Assembly: GCF_003072065.1 (NCBI RefSeq)
Contig: NZ_QCYG01000003.1
Coordinates: 186,001-250,000, forward strand
Length of the DNA stretch: 64,000 nt
From: Thalassorhabdomicrobium marinisediminis
GTDB taxonomy: Bacteria > Pseudomonadota > Alphaproteobacteria > Rhodobacterales > Rhodobacteraceae
Direction: 5' to 3'
The notes below the pieces were generated by a model that did no database searches, was not told the DNA's origin, and saw only the letters and a program-made list of their open reading frames with translations. This document shows, piece after piece, positions 41,633 to 49,462 of this stretch. The number at the start of each line of letters is the position of its first letter. Position 1 is the stretch's first letter. A program made the translations under genes and the position numbers.

Positions 41633-43620
41633 TCGGTGGCTCCGTCTTCTTCTGCGGCATCTTCTTGTGCGGCGTCGCCGCCTGCGTCTTCGGCGGTATC
41701 GGCGTCGCCATCTTCGGCTTCCGTGTCACCGGCCTCGCCCTCTTCGGCCGCGCCCGCCCCGGCCCCGGCTTCCATTTCTTCCAGCGCGGTCTGCTCTTCC
41801 TCGGTCGGCTCGGGCTCGATGAGGGAGAATTCGATCCGGCGGTTCGCCTCGCGCCCTTCTTCGGTGGAGTTGTCGGCAATCGGATTCGCCTCACCGTAGC
41901 CGACGGCCTTGAAATTGGACACCGGCACCCGACGCACGCGCAACCCGTCAAGCACGGCGTTGGCGCGCTGTTGGCTCAGACGCTGGTTGCCCTCTTCCGA
42001 GCCCTGACTGTCGGTGTAGCCCGCAATCTCGATCTCGAGGTCGCGGCATTTCTGCAGGATCTCGGCGATATCGTCGAGGATCGCCGCCCCCGCCCCGGCG
42101 ATGGTGGCGGACGCGGGCTCAAAGGTGATCTTGCGCGCTTCGGTGACGATCTCGATATTGGCAAGGCATTCTTCTTCCGTGGGCAGTGCTGCAATCGGGT
42201 CGAGAGCTTCCACATAGGTCACATCGACCTCAAATTTCGCAGTGGTGCCCAGCTTCTCGATCAGGATGCCCGAGATTTCGGCGTCGGCTTCCTGCACCCC
42301 GGTATTGCCACGGATGGCGATCATGTCCGGCTCGACCGTGACGGACCCGTTGGACAGCTTCGAAAGCGCTTCGATCCCCGCCAGCACGCGCATCGGCCAG
42401 CCGCCGGGCAGGCCATCCACGACGCGGGTCGCCATGGAGATGTCCGCCGAGCCGAACTTGGCGCGGGCGAAATTCTCGGCGGTGGTGTTCAGCCGGTCGT
42501 CGGACACACGGCCCCGCAACTGCACCAGCCCTTCGGGGCTCAGGGTGGCGATGAACTGCGGCGGGCCGCCGTCGGTCGCGCTTGGCACCTCGGGCAGGAT
42601 GGCATCAAGGGCGAATACTTCGGGCAGGTCATTTTCAAGCTCGCCGGCGATGCGGTCGAAATTGCCCGCCACTTCACCGGGCTTCGCCACGAAGGTCATG
42701 TCGGCGTCAGAGATGGTCAACGTGCCTGCGCCCAGCTCATGCACCGCTTCGATGCCCATCACCACCGCATCCGCCCAGCGCACGGTCGGCGCGCCCAGCG
42801 CTTGCGTGCAGGTCAACACACCTTCGGCCCCAGCGGCGCGGGCGGCGGCGATGATCCGGCGTTCGGCATCGGGGGTGTCGGCCACGCAGCTTTCAAACCG
42901 CGCCCCGTCGTCGTCGATGACGAAGCGGGTGACGAAGGGCGATACCACGGGCCGGGGCGCCAGAATGTCGAGCACCACCCGCAACCCACGGGGGGCCGAT
43001 TGCCGCAACCGCGTCTCAAGGGCTTCCTTCTGTTCGGGGGAATCGGTGATCGCCTCGATCTCGACCCGCCCGGCCCGGACCGAGACCTTCGAGCGCGGCA
43101 TCTGCCGCAGGGACCGCAGCGCGTAGGTCACGGCACTGTTCCAGCCCTCGGGGACGTCATAATCGGCGGATTCAAGAAAATCGGCGAAGTTCCCGTCGCG
43201 CCCGGCCATGTCGGCCAGCGTCGTGGTCAGGGCTTCGGTGTCCGAAGACAGCGGCACCAGACCGATCACCGAAATGCCACTGTCGTTGCGCAGGATCTCC
43301 ATCGAGAACTCGGGCGCTTCGATGGCCTCGCTCACCTTGATGGTCATGTTGTCGATCACTCGGCTGGCGTCGACCATGTGCCCTGCGGTGGACAGCGCGC
43401 GAAAGCGTTTGGCCTCTGACTCTGCCTCGCCCTCAAGGATCACCTGCAACCCGTCGCCCAGCACGGAGGCAAATTCATAGCCGCTGTCGATCAGGGCCGA
43501 TTGCACCGCCTCGACCGACCGCTGCTCAACCGTTGCCACGACCGCCTGCGCCCCGATTCCGCACCCGATGGCCGCGACAAGGAAAACAGCGAGACGAACA
43601 AAAAGGGCAGAGAGGCGCAT
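41629..43620 (-). CDS. OmpA/BON family envelope protein (663 aa), paralogue
   Basis: An N-terminal hydrophobic anchor (LSALFVRLAVFLVAAIGCGIGAQA) is followed by BON-like repeats (about 35-470). An OmpA domain (about 485-590) follows, with ITFEPASATIAGAG, IEIAGYTDSQGSEEGN, SQQRANAVLDGL and GYGEANPIADNSTEEGREANRR, and then an acidic Glu/Asp/Ala tail. Architecture, the GYGxxxPIADN-x-TEEGR-x-ANRR segment and the tail match the protein at 20471-22780. It should sit in the periplasm, anchored at the inner membrane and bound to peptidoglycan. Confidence 0.86.
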   Translation of the reverse strand: MRLSALFVRLAVFLVAAIGCGIGAQAVVATVEQRSVEAVQSALIDSGYEFASVLGDGLQVILEGEAESEAKRFRALSTAGHMVDASRVIDNMTIKVSEAIEAPEFSMEILRNDSGISVIGLVPLSSDTEALTTTLADMAGRDGNFADFLESADYDVPEGWNSAVTYALRSLRQMPRSKVSVRAGRVEIEAITDSPEQKEALETRLRQSAPRGLRVVLDILAPRPVVSPFVTRFVIDDDGARFESCVADTPDAERRIIAAARAAGAEGVLTCTQALGAPTVRWADAVVMGIEAVHELGAGTLTISDADMTFVAKPGEVAGNFDRIAGELENDLPEVFALDAILPEVPSATDGGPPQFIATLSPEGLVQLRGRVSDDRLNTTAENFARAKFGSADISMATRVVDGLPGGWPMRVLAGIEALSKLSNGSVTVEPDMIAIRGNTGVQEADAEISGILIEKLGTTAKFEVDVTYVEALDPIAALPTEEECLANIEIVTEARKITFEPASATIAGAGAAILDDIAEILQKCRDLEIEIAGYTDSQGSEEGNQRLSQQRANAVLDGLRVRRVPVSNFKAVGYGEANPIADNSTEEGREANRRIEFSLIEPEPTEEEQTALEEMEAGAGAGAAEEGEAGDTEAEDGDADTAEDAGGDAAQEDAAEEDGATE

Positions 43621-43687
43621 ATCGCGTCCTTGGTTGTGAATGGTGTGTGCTTAGGCCGTTGCGCGCCGGTGTTCAATCGCCCTTCGG

Positions 43688-44656
43688 CTAGAGCAACAGG
43701 GCGACGGCGAAAAACAGCACGGGGATCAGCCCCGCGTCGCGGTTCGAGCGGAATAGCCGCAAAAGCGAGCCGCTGTCCGTCGCATCGAAGCTTCTCTGCT
43801 GCCAAGCAAGGTGCCAGCCCATCGCCCAAGGCCCGCCCAGCGCCACGATCAGCGCCAGAACCGAACGATCCAACGCGGCCAGAACCACCGCCAGCCCCAT
43901 GAGCAAGACGGTGCCAACCATGAAATAGCGCAGCCAGCGCGGCGTCGTCTCGCCGAACAGCAAGGCGGTGGATTTCACCCCGATCAGGGCGTCATCCTCA
44001 GCGTCCTGATGGGCATAGATCGTGTCATAGAACAGCGTCCAGGCGATACCGGCGGCGTAGAGCAGAACCGCAGGCCAGCCCAGCGATCCGGTGTGCGCCG
44101 TCCAGGCCAGCAAGGCGCCCCAGTTGAAGGCAAGGCCAAGGAACACCTGCGGCCAATAGGTGAACCGTTTCGCAAACGGATAGATTGCCACGGGTACAAG
44201 GGCGAGGAACCCCAGACCGATCGCCGCGCTGTTGAAGGTCAGCAGGATCAGCAGCGACAGAAAGGTTTGCAGCGCCATCCAGACCAGCGCCTTGCGCACC
44301 CCCACCTGCCCCGAGGGGATAGGCCGGTTGGCCGTCCGCGCCACCGAGCCGTCAATCTCGCGGTCGGTGATGTCGTTCCACGTGCAGCCCGCGCCGCGCA
44401 TCAGGAACGCCCCCAGAGAGCAGCCCAGCGCGATCCACAGATCGAACCATCCAGCGGTTCCGGTGTGCAGCATTGCCAGCAACAACCCCCACCAACAGGG
44501 CAGCAACAGCAGCCAGGTGCCGATGGGCCGGTCGGCGCGACTGAGCCGCAGGAAAGGCCGCGCGGACCGCGGCGCGCGCGTGTCGACCCAATTGCCCGCC
44601 TTGGCATCTGCAACAAGACGTTCCGGCGCCTCTGGCATCCCGTTGTCGTCGGTCAT
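43688..44656 (-). CDS. ubiA: 4-hydroxybenzoate polyprenyltransferase
   Basis: A 322-residue membrane enzyme that attaches the polyprenyl tail to 4-hydroxybenzoate in ubiquinone synthesis. Both Asp-rich motifs are visible: NDITDREID and YAHQDAEDD, with about eight transmembrane segments. AGGGG precedes the ATG. Its start codon is only 11 bases from the divergent rsmE start. Ubiquinone synthesis also features in the COQ9 region at 6.5-7.2 kb. Confidence 0.95.
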   Translation of the reverse strand: MTDDNGMPEAPERLVADAKAGNWVDTRAPRSARPFLRLSRADRPIGTWLLLLPCWWGLLLAMLHTGTAGWFDLWIALGCSLGAFLMRGAGCTWNDITDREIDGSVARTANRPIPSGQVGVRKALVWMALQTFLSLLILLTFNSAAIGLGFLALVPVAIYPFAKRFTYWPQVFLGLAFNWGALLAWTAHTGSLGWPAVLLYAAGIAWTLFYDTIYAHQDAEDDALIGVKSTALLFGETTPRWLRYFMVGTVLLMGLAVVLAALDRSVLALIVALGGPWAMGWHLAWQQRSFDATDSGSLLRLFRSNRDAGLIPVLFFAVALLL

Positions 44657-44667
44657 ATGGTCCCCTC

Positions 44668-45399
44668 ATGGCCGCGAAATCTTCCCGTATTCGACTATAT
44701 GTAGATCACCCTTTGGCGGCGTCCGAAAGGGTCGCGCTGTCGCGGGAACAGGCGCATTACCTGTTCGGCGTGATGCGGCTTGACGTGGGCGACACCGTAG
44801 CGCTGTTCAACGGCCACGACGGCGAATGGGAGGCGCGGATCATCGCGGCGGCCAAGAAAAACGGCGTGCTGGAATGCGAAGCGCAGACGCGGCCGCTGCA
44901 GATGCCCCCGGACCTCTGGCTGGTCTTTGCCCCGATCCGCAAGGAACGCACCGCCTTTATCGTGGAAAAGGCCGTTGAGCTGGGGGCCGCGCGGCTGATC
45001 CCCATGCAGACCGGCTTCACCCAAGCTGCGAATCGCTTGCGGCAAGACAAGCTGCAGGCCACCGCGCTGGAAGCGGCGGAACAATGCGAAGCGACCTATC
45101 TGCCACCCGTGGATCCGGTGCAGAGGTTCGGCCGACTGCTTGACGATTGGAACCCGGCGCGGCGCATCCTGTTCTGCGATGAAACGCTCGCCGGCACCCC
45201 TGCGACGCTGCCGACCGAAGCTGGACCTTGGGCGATTTTCATCGGTCCCGAAGGTGGCTTTACCGAGGCCGAACGGGACCGCCTGCGGGGGATGAACTGC
45301 GCCCATCCGGTCAGCCTTGGCCCGCGCATCCTGCGGGCGGAAACGGCGGCGTTGGCGGCGCTCACCCTGTGGCAAGCGCATCTGGGAGACTGGCGATGA
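44668..45399 (+). CDS. rsmE: 16S rRNA (uracil1498-N3)-methyltransferase
   Basis: A SPOUT methyltransferase, 243 residues, that methylates U1498 in the 30S decoding region. The N-terminal PUA-like part (RLYVDHPL...EQAHYLFGVMRLDVGDTV), FAPIRKERTAFIVEKAVELG, IGPEGGFTEAE and the knot segment LGPRILRAETAA are diagnostic. No Shine-Dalgarno sequence is visible before the ATG, so translation may be leaderless or coupled otherwise. It overlaps the downstream acetyltransferase gene (ATGA). Confidence 0.94.
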   Translation: MAAKSSRIRLYVDHPLAASERVALSREQAHYLFGVMRLDVGDTVALFNGHDGEWEARIIAAAKKNGVLECEAQTRPLQMPPDLWLVFAPIRKERTAFIVEKAVELGAARLIPMQTGFTQAANRLRQDKLQATALEAAEQCEATYLPPVDPVQRFGRLLDDWNPARRILFCDETLAGTPATLPTEAGPWAIFIGPEGGFTEAERDRLRGMNCAHPVSLGPRILRAETAALAALTLWQAHLGDWR

Positions 45400-46235
45400 G
45401 CTGGAGGCCCGCAACCCCCGAGGATGCCCCCGAAATCGAAGCCTTCCTGCAGGCCCATATCGAAACCTCGGTCTTTTTGCTGTCGAACCTGCGCAAGTTC
45501 GGGGCCACCGGGGCCGCGCAGGATTACGCCATGACGTTCTATATCACTGGCCACCCGGTGTCGGGCGTTGTTGCGCAATCGACCAAGGGTGTGGTCATGG
45601 CGCAGTGGCCCGCGGCTGGCGATTGGGCAAGGCCGCTGGCCCTCCTTCCCGCGCCGATCACCGGGGCCATCGGCGATGGCGACCAGATCGACGCCCTGCT
45701 GCGGGCGGCGGGGCTGCGGGATCAGCCGACAAACCTGAACTCGGACGAGGTGCTTTACGCCCTGACGCTCTCCGACCTCGTCGCGCAGGATGGACCCGGC
45801 ACATTGCGCCCATTGACCGGCGCCGACCGCGCCGCGTTGATCCCGTGGCGCACGGATTATCAAATCAACATTCTCGGTGAACCCGAAGAGACCGCCCGCG
45901 CAAAAGCCGCAGACGAAATCGCCGCCTACATCGCGGCGAACAGCCACCGCGTGCTGGAAGCCGAGGGCGTGCCGCTGGCGATGACGGGGTTCAACGCCGA
46001 AGCGGATGACCTCGTGCAGGTTGGCGGGGTCTATACGCCGCCCGCACAGCGCGGCCGCGGTCTGGCGCGCCGGGCGGTGGCGCTGCATCTGGCCGAGGCG
46101 CGGGCGGCGGGCAAGACCCGTGCGATCCTCTTTGCCGACAACCCCTCGGCCCAGAACGCCTATGAAGCCGTGGGCTTCGCCCCCATCGGTCGCTTTGCCA
46201 TGATCTTCTTCAAACAGGGGCACGCCCCGCGATGA
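45396..46235 (+). CDS. GNAT family N-acetyltransferase
   Basis: A 279-residue protein with a C-terminal GNAT domain; the acetyl-CoA loop is QRGRGLARRAVAL, followed by AILFADNPSAQNAYEAVGFAPIGRFAMI. The N-terminal half (SWRPATPEDAPEIEAFLQAHIETSVFLLSNLRKFG) resembles the second, degenerate domain of two-domain GNATs. The start overlaps the rsmE stop, and the stop overlaps the next gene, forming a three-gene operon. The substrate is unknown. Confidence 0.88.
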   Translation: MSWRPATPEDAPEIEAFLQAHIETSVFLLSNLRKFGATGAAQDYAMTFYITGHPVSGVVAQSTKGVVMAQWPAAGDWARPLALLPAPITGAIGDGDQIDALLRAAGLRDQPTNLNSDEVLYALTLSDLVAQDGPGTLRPLTGADRAALIPWRTDYQINILGEPEETARAKAADEIAAYIAANSHRVLEAEGVPLAMTGFNAEADDLVQVGGVYTPPAQRGRGLARRAVALHLAEARAAGKTRAILFADNPSAQNAYEAVGFAPIGRFAMIFFKQGHAPR

Positions 46236-46741
46236 TCCGCCCCGCCGTCAAGTCCGCCCTGTGGCGCTGGCGTGAAGTGCTGGCCGCGCTGGCCCTGTCC
46301 GGCCTTGGCCTCTGGTGGGGCTTTGCGTCGTTCGGGATCGTGCAATGGCTGGGATGGGGGCTTGCGGGGCTGGGCGGCGTGCTGGCCTTCGCCGCCGCGC
46401 AAAAGGTCCGCTTCCGCCCGCCCAGTGACGGCCCCGGCGTGGTCACGCTGGACGAACGGCGCATCACCTATCTCGGCCCGCTCGACGGGGGCGTGGCCGA
46501 ACTGGACCAGCTCGTGCAACTCGACCTCACACCCGCACCGGCGTGGCGGCTGATCCACCGCGACGGCAGCCAGCTTGATATTCCGGTCAACGCCCGCGGG
46601 GTCGAAGCCCTGTTCGAGGTCTTCACCGCCCTGCCCGGCATGAAAACCGAACACCTGCTGTCGATGCTCGACCGCACCCCACCGGCGCCGATGACCGTCT
46701 GGATGGCACCGGACCACAGACCCTATCGACGGTTGCACTGA
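46232..46741 (+). CDS. Hypothetical membrane protein (169 aa)
   Basis: Two transmembrane helices near the N-terminus (about 16-34 and 37-56, WLGWGLAGLGGVLAFAAA) followed by a soluble domain with ITYLGPLDGGVAELDQLVQLDL and LDIPVNARGVEALFEVFTALPG. The layout resembles small bPH-like membrane proteins. The ATG overlaps the GNAT stop. No confident family. Confidence 0.72.
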   Translation: MIRPAVKSALWRWREVLAALALSGLGLWWGFASFGIVQWLGWGLAGLGGVLAFAAAQKVRFRPPSDGPGVVTLDERRITYLGPLDGGVAELDQLVQLDLTPAPAWRLIHRDGSQLDIPVNARGVEALFEVFTALPGMKTEHLLSMLDRTPPAPMTVWMAPDHRPYRRLH

Positions 46742-46809
46742 TCGCGATTGACACTACGCTTCGGCTCAGCCACCTCTTGATCTTCATGCGAACCAACGGA
46801 GCGCCTATC

Positions 46810-48180
46810 ATGTCCATTCCACAATCCGGCGGCGGTCCGATCGAACATCACGACCAGCTGGCTCAATATCTGGCCGATGGCTGCAAGCCCAAGTCCGACT
46901 GGCGTATCGGCACCGAGCACGAGAAATTCGGCTATTGCACCGACAGCCACAAGCCCCTGCCCTACGCGGGCGAGCGGTCGATCGAAGCGGTGCTCTCGGG
47001 GCTGCGCGACCGGTTCGGCTGGGCGCCGGTGACCGAAGGCGGCTTCCTTATCGGGCTCGAGAAAGAGGGCGCCAACGTGTCGCTGGAACCCGGTGGTGCC
47101 CTGGAGCTGTCCGGCGCGCCGGTGGAATCCATCCACCAGACCTGTGACGAGGTGAACAGCCATCTGGCCGAGGTGAAATCCATCGCGGACGAGATCGGCG
47201 TCGGCTTCATCGGGTTGGGCGCCGCGCCCGAGTGGACCCACGACCAGATGCCGCTGATGCCCAAGGGCCGCTACAAGCTGATGGATGCCTATATGGACAA
47301 GGTGGGCACCGCAGGCAAAATGATGATGCGGCGCACTTGCACGGTGCAGGTGAACCTTGATTTCGGCTCCGAAGCCGACATGATCCAGAAAATGCGTGTG
47401 GCGATAGCCTTGCAACCGGTGGCCACGGCGCTGTTCGCCAATTCGCCGTTCTTCGAGGGCAAGCCCAACGGCCACAAGTCATGGCGCAGCCGGATCTGGC
47501 GGCACCTCGATGATGCGCGCACGGGCATGTTGCCTTTCGTTTTCGACGACGATTTCGGATTTGAACGCTACGCGGAATACGCCCTCGATGTGCCGATGTA
47601 TTTTGTCTATCGCGATGGCGAATATATCGACGCCTTGGGCCAGTCGTTCCGCGACTTTCTGCGCGGCGAACTGCCCGCCCTGCCCGGTGAGAAGCCGACC
47701 CTGTCCGACTGGGCCGACCACCTCACCACCGCCTTCCCCGAAGCGCGCCTGAAACGCTTCATCGAGATGCGCGGCGCCGATGGTGGCCCATGGCGCAGGC
47801 TCTGCGCGCTGCCGGCGTTCTGGGTCGGCCTGACCTACGATCAGGACGCGCTCAATGCGGCGTGGGACCTGTGCAAGGGCTGGGATGAAGAGACCCGCGA
47901 AGCCTGGCGGATAGAGGCGTCGGTCCATGGGTTGCAGGCCAGCGTCGGCGGCCAATCCATGCACGACATCGCGCGCGAAGCGGTCCGGATCGCGGAACTC
48001 GGCCTGAAAAACCGCGCCATGCCGGGCGCAGGCGGGCTGGTCCCGGACGAGACGCACTTCCTCAACGCGCTCAAGGAAAGCATCGAGAGCGGGAAGACCC
48101 CCGCCGATGAGTTGCTCGACAAATACCACGGGGAATGGAACGGCGACCTGAGCCGAATTTATGCGGAATACAGCTATTGA
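46810..48180 (+). CDS. gshA: Glutamate-cysteine ligase
   Basis: A 456-residue ATP-dependent ligase for the first step of glutathione synthesis, of the plant/alphaproteobacterial type. Typical segments are WRIGTEHEKFGY, GLEKEGANVSLEPGGALELSGAP, MDKVGTAGKMMMRRTCTVQVNLD, FGFERYAEYALDVPMYFVYRDG and a GAGGLVPDETHFL-like end. The start is ATG 46810 with CGGAG upstream; the longer frame adds unrelated residues. It follows the rsmE operon by 68 bases. Confidence 0.94.
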   Translation: MSIPQSGGGPIEHHDQLAQYLADGCKPKSDWRIGTEHEKFGYCTDSHKPLPYAGERSIEAVLSGLRDRFGWAPVTEGGFLIGLEKEGANVSLEPGGALELSGAPVESIHQTCDEVNSHLAEVKSIADEIGVGFIGLGAAPEWTHDQMPLMPKGRYKLMDAYMDKVGTAGKMMMRRTCTVQVNLDFGSEADMIQKMRVAIALQPVATALFANSPFFEGKPNGHKSWRSRIWRHLDDARTGMLPFVFDDDFGFERYAEYALDVPMYFVYRDGEYIDALGQSFRDFLRGELPALPGEKPTLSDWADHLTTAFPEARLKRFIEMRGADGGPWRRLCALPAFWVGLTYDQDALNAAWDLCKGWDEETREAWRIEASVHGLQASVGGQSMHDIAREAVRIAELGLKNRAMPGAGGLVPDETHFLNALKESIESGKTPADELLDKYHGEWNGDLSRIYAEYSY

Positions 48181-48301
48181 TGATGTAATTTGGCAATCTC
48201 AGGGATCAATCGCGATCCGGCTTTAGATAGCCATTGCCTTTCAATTCGCCTTCTGATTGAAACTTGCTCGGGTTGATTATGACCCGCGTGAAAGGAAGAT
48301 T

Positions 48302-48559
48302 ATGAGGGACTTTTTTATCAATTCGCTGGAAATGCTGATCAATATTCTTGTGGTCATCATGAGCATCGGCGTGCTTATTGCAACTGTAATGGCGTGGAGT
48401 CTGCCCGCATATCAGGGCGGAGGCTTTATGACAGGACTATTCGTTCTTGTCGGCGGCGCTGTTTATGTCGTCCTGATGGGTGGCATGCTTTATCTGTTTC
48501 TGGGCATTTACCAGAACACCAAGCGGACGGCTGAATTGCTGGACGCGCAAAGGCCCTGA
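48302..48559 (+). CDS. Small AT-rich membrane protein (85 aa)
   Basis: MRDFFINSLEMLINILVVIM begins a two-helix protein (about 10-32 and 42-68, FMTGLFVLVGGAVYVVLMGGMLYL) ending NTKRTAELLDAQRP. AAGGAAG sits five bases before the ATG at 48302. It and its 120-base upstream region are noticeably less GC-rich than the flanking genes, suggesting transfer. A strong hairpin terminator follows. No family recognised. Confidence 0.72.
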   Translation: MRDFFINSLEMLINILVVIMSIGVLIATVMAWSLPAYQGGGFMTGLFVLVGGAVYVVLMGGMLYLFLGIYQNTKRTAELLDAQRP

Positions 48560-48568
48560 ATAGGCTGC

Positions 48569-48607
48569 GGTCGGCCGGTTGAAATGTCAGCCGGTCGACC
48601 GGTTTTC
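48569..48607. terminator. Terminator after the small membrane gene
   Basis: GGTCGGCCGG (48569-48578) pairs with CCGGTCGACC (48591-48600): ten base pairs with one G-U, a 12-base loop and a following GGTTTTC. Confidence 0.75.
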
Positions 48608-48860
48608 ATGACAAGACCGTCAAGGCCGCGACAAAGGCCCGCACTTTCGCGTCGGACATTTCGCAAGGCTTCAGAAGCTCGCCCGACGTCAGGCGGTAAA
48701 GGTTAAGGCTGATATAATCAGACCCGTCCAGCGCTTCCGCCACCAGTTTCTCACCCCGCCCGCCCGAGACTAGGCTGCGGGTGACGATCCAGTCGCGCCC
48801 GTGGGCATGGCCGCGGAATGTGCCCAGCGGCAGCGCGGCAAGCCGGTCGCCAAAGCTCAC
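48606..48860 (-). CDS. Conserved hypothetical protein downstream of plsY (84 aa)
   Basis: A GTG-initiated frame whose start overlaps the plsY stop (GTGA). The core, RGEKLVAEALDGSDYISLNL and YRLTSGELLKPCEMSDAKV, looks well ordered and is recurrent next to plsY/pyrC in related bacteria as I recall it. There is no signal or membrane segment. It is the last gene of the pyrB-pyrC-plsY operon. The function is unknown. A long minus-strand frame through this region is only partly real; this GTG gives the coherent part. Confidence 0.75.
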   Translation of the reverse strand: MSFGDRLAALPLGTFRGHAHGRDWIVTRSLVSGGRGEKLVAEALDGSDYISLNLYRLTSGELLKPCEMSDAKVRAFVAALTVLS

Positions 48861-49462
48861 TTCGCGCCGATCTTGCTTTCGGTGCCCGCCACCAGCCGGT
48901 GGATGTTCGCCGCGTGGCGCCAGAAGATCAGCGCCACAAGGCAGGCCCCCAACAGCAGGATATGCGAGGCGCCGAGCAGCGGGGCCCAGACCAGCGTTGA
49001 CGCCGCCGCCACAAGTGCGGCCAGCGACGAATAGCGGAACAGAGCCGCCGTGGCGAGCCACGTCAGGCACACCGCGATCCCCACGGGCCAGGCCAGCGCG
49101 TAGAGAATGCCCAGAAAGGTCGCGACCCCCTTGCCGCCGCGGAACTTGAGCCAGACCGGAAAGCAATGGCCCAGCATCACCATGAAGGCCGCCAGATGCG
49201 CGGCATCCTCCGCCGCCAGCGCCCGCGCCAGCAAGACCACGACAAGCCCCTTGCCCGCGTCCAAAAGTAAGGTCAGCGCCGCCGCCAGTTTCGAACCTGT
49301 GCGCAACACGTTGGTGGCGCCGATGTTGCCCGATCCGATGTCGCGCAGGTTGCCCAGCCCCATGACCCGCGCAAGGATCAGCCCGAAGGGGATCGAACCG
49401 ACGATATAGCCAAGGATGGCCCAAAGGATCAGCGTCTGGGACGTGCTGGCAAACTCAAGCAT
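48857..49462 (-). CDS. plsY: Glycerol-3-phosphate acyltransferase PlsY
   Basis: A 201-residue inner-membrane enzyme that transfers acyl from acyl-phosphate to glycerol 3-phosphate, the first step to phosphatidic acid. GSIPFGLILARVMGLGNLRDIGSGNIGATNVLR, the phosphate-binding loop FRGGKGVATFLG, and the FRYSSLAAL region are diagnostic; five membrane helices. ATG 49462 overlaps the pyrC stop by eight bases. Confidence 0.96.
   Translation of the reverse strand: MLEFASTSQTLILWAILGYIVGSIPFGLILARVMGLGNLRDIGSGNIGATNVLRTGSKLAAALTLLLDAGKGLVVVLLARALAAEDAAHLAAFMVMLGHCFPVWLKFRGGKGVATFLGILYALAWPVGIAVCLTWLATAALFRYSSLAALVAAASTLVWAPLLGASHILLLGACLVALIFWRHAANIHRLVAGTESKIGAK

Noticed and set aside
48606-49424. 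Single 272-codon minus-strand frame across plsY
   Set aside because: Only its last 84 codons read as a plausible protein; the rest is a shadow of plsY in another frame.
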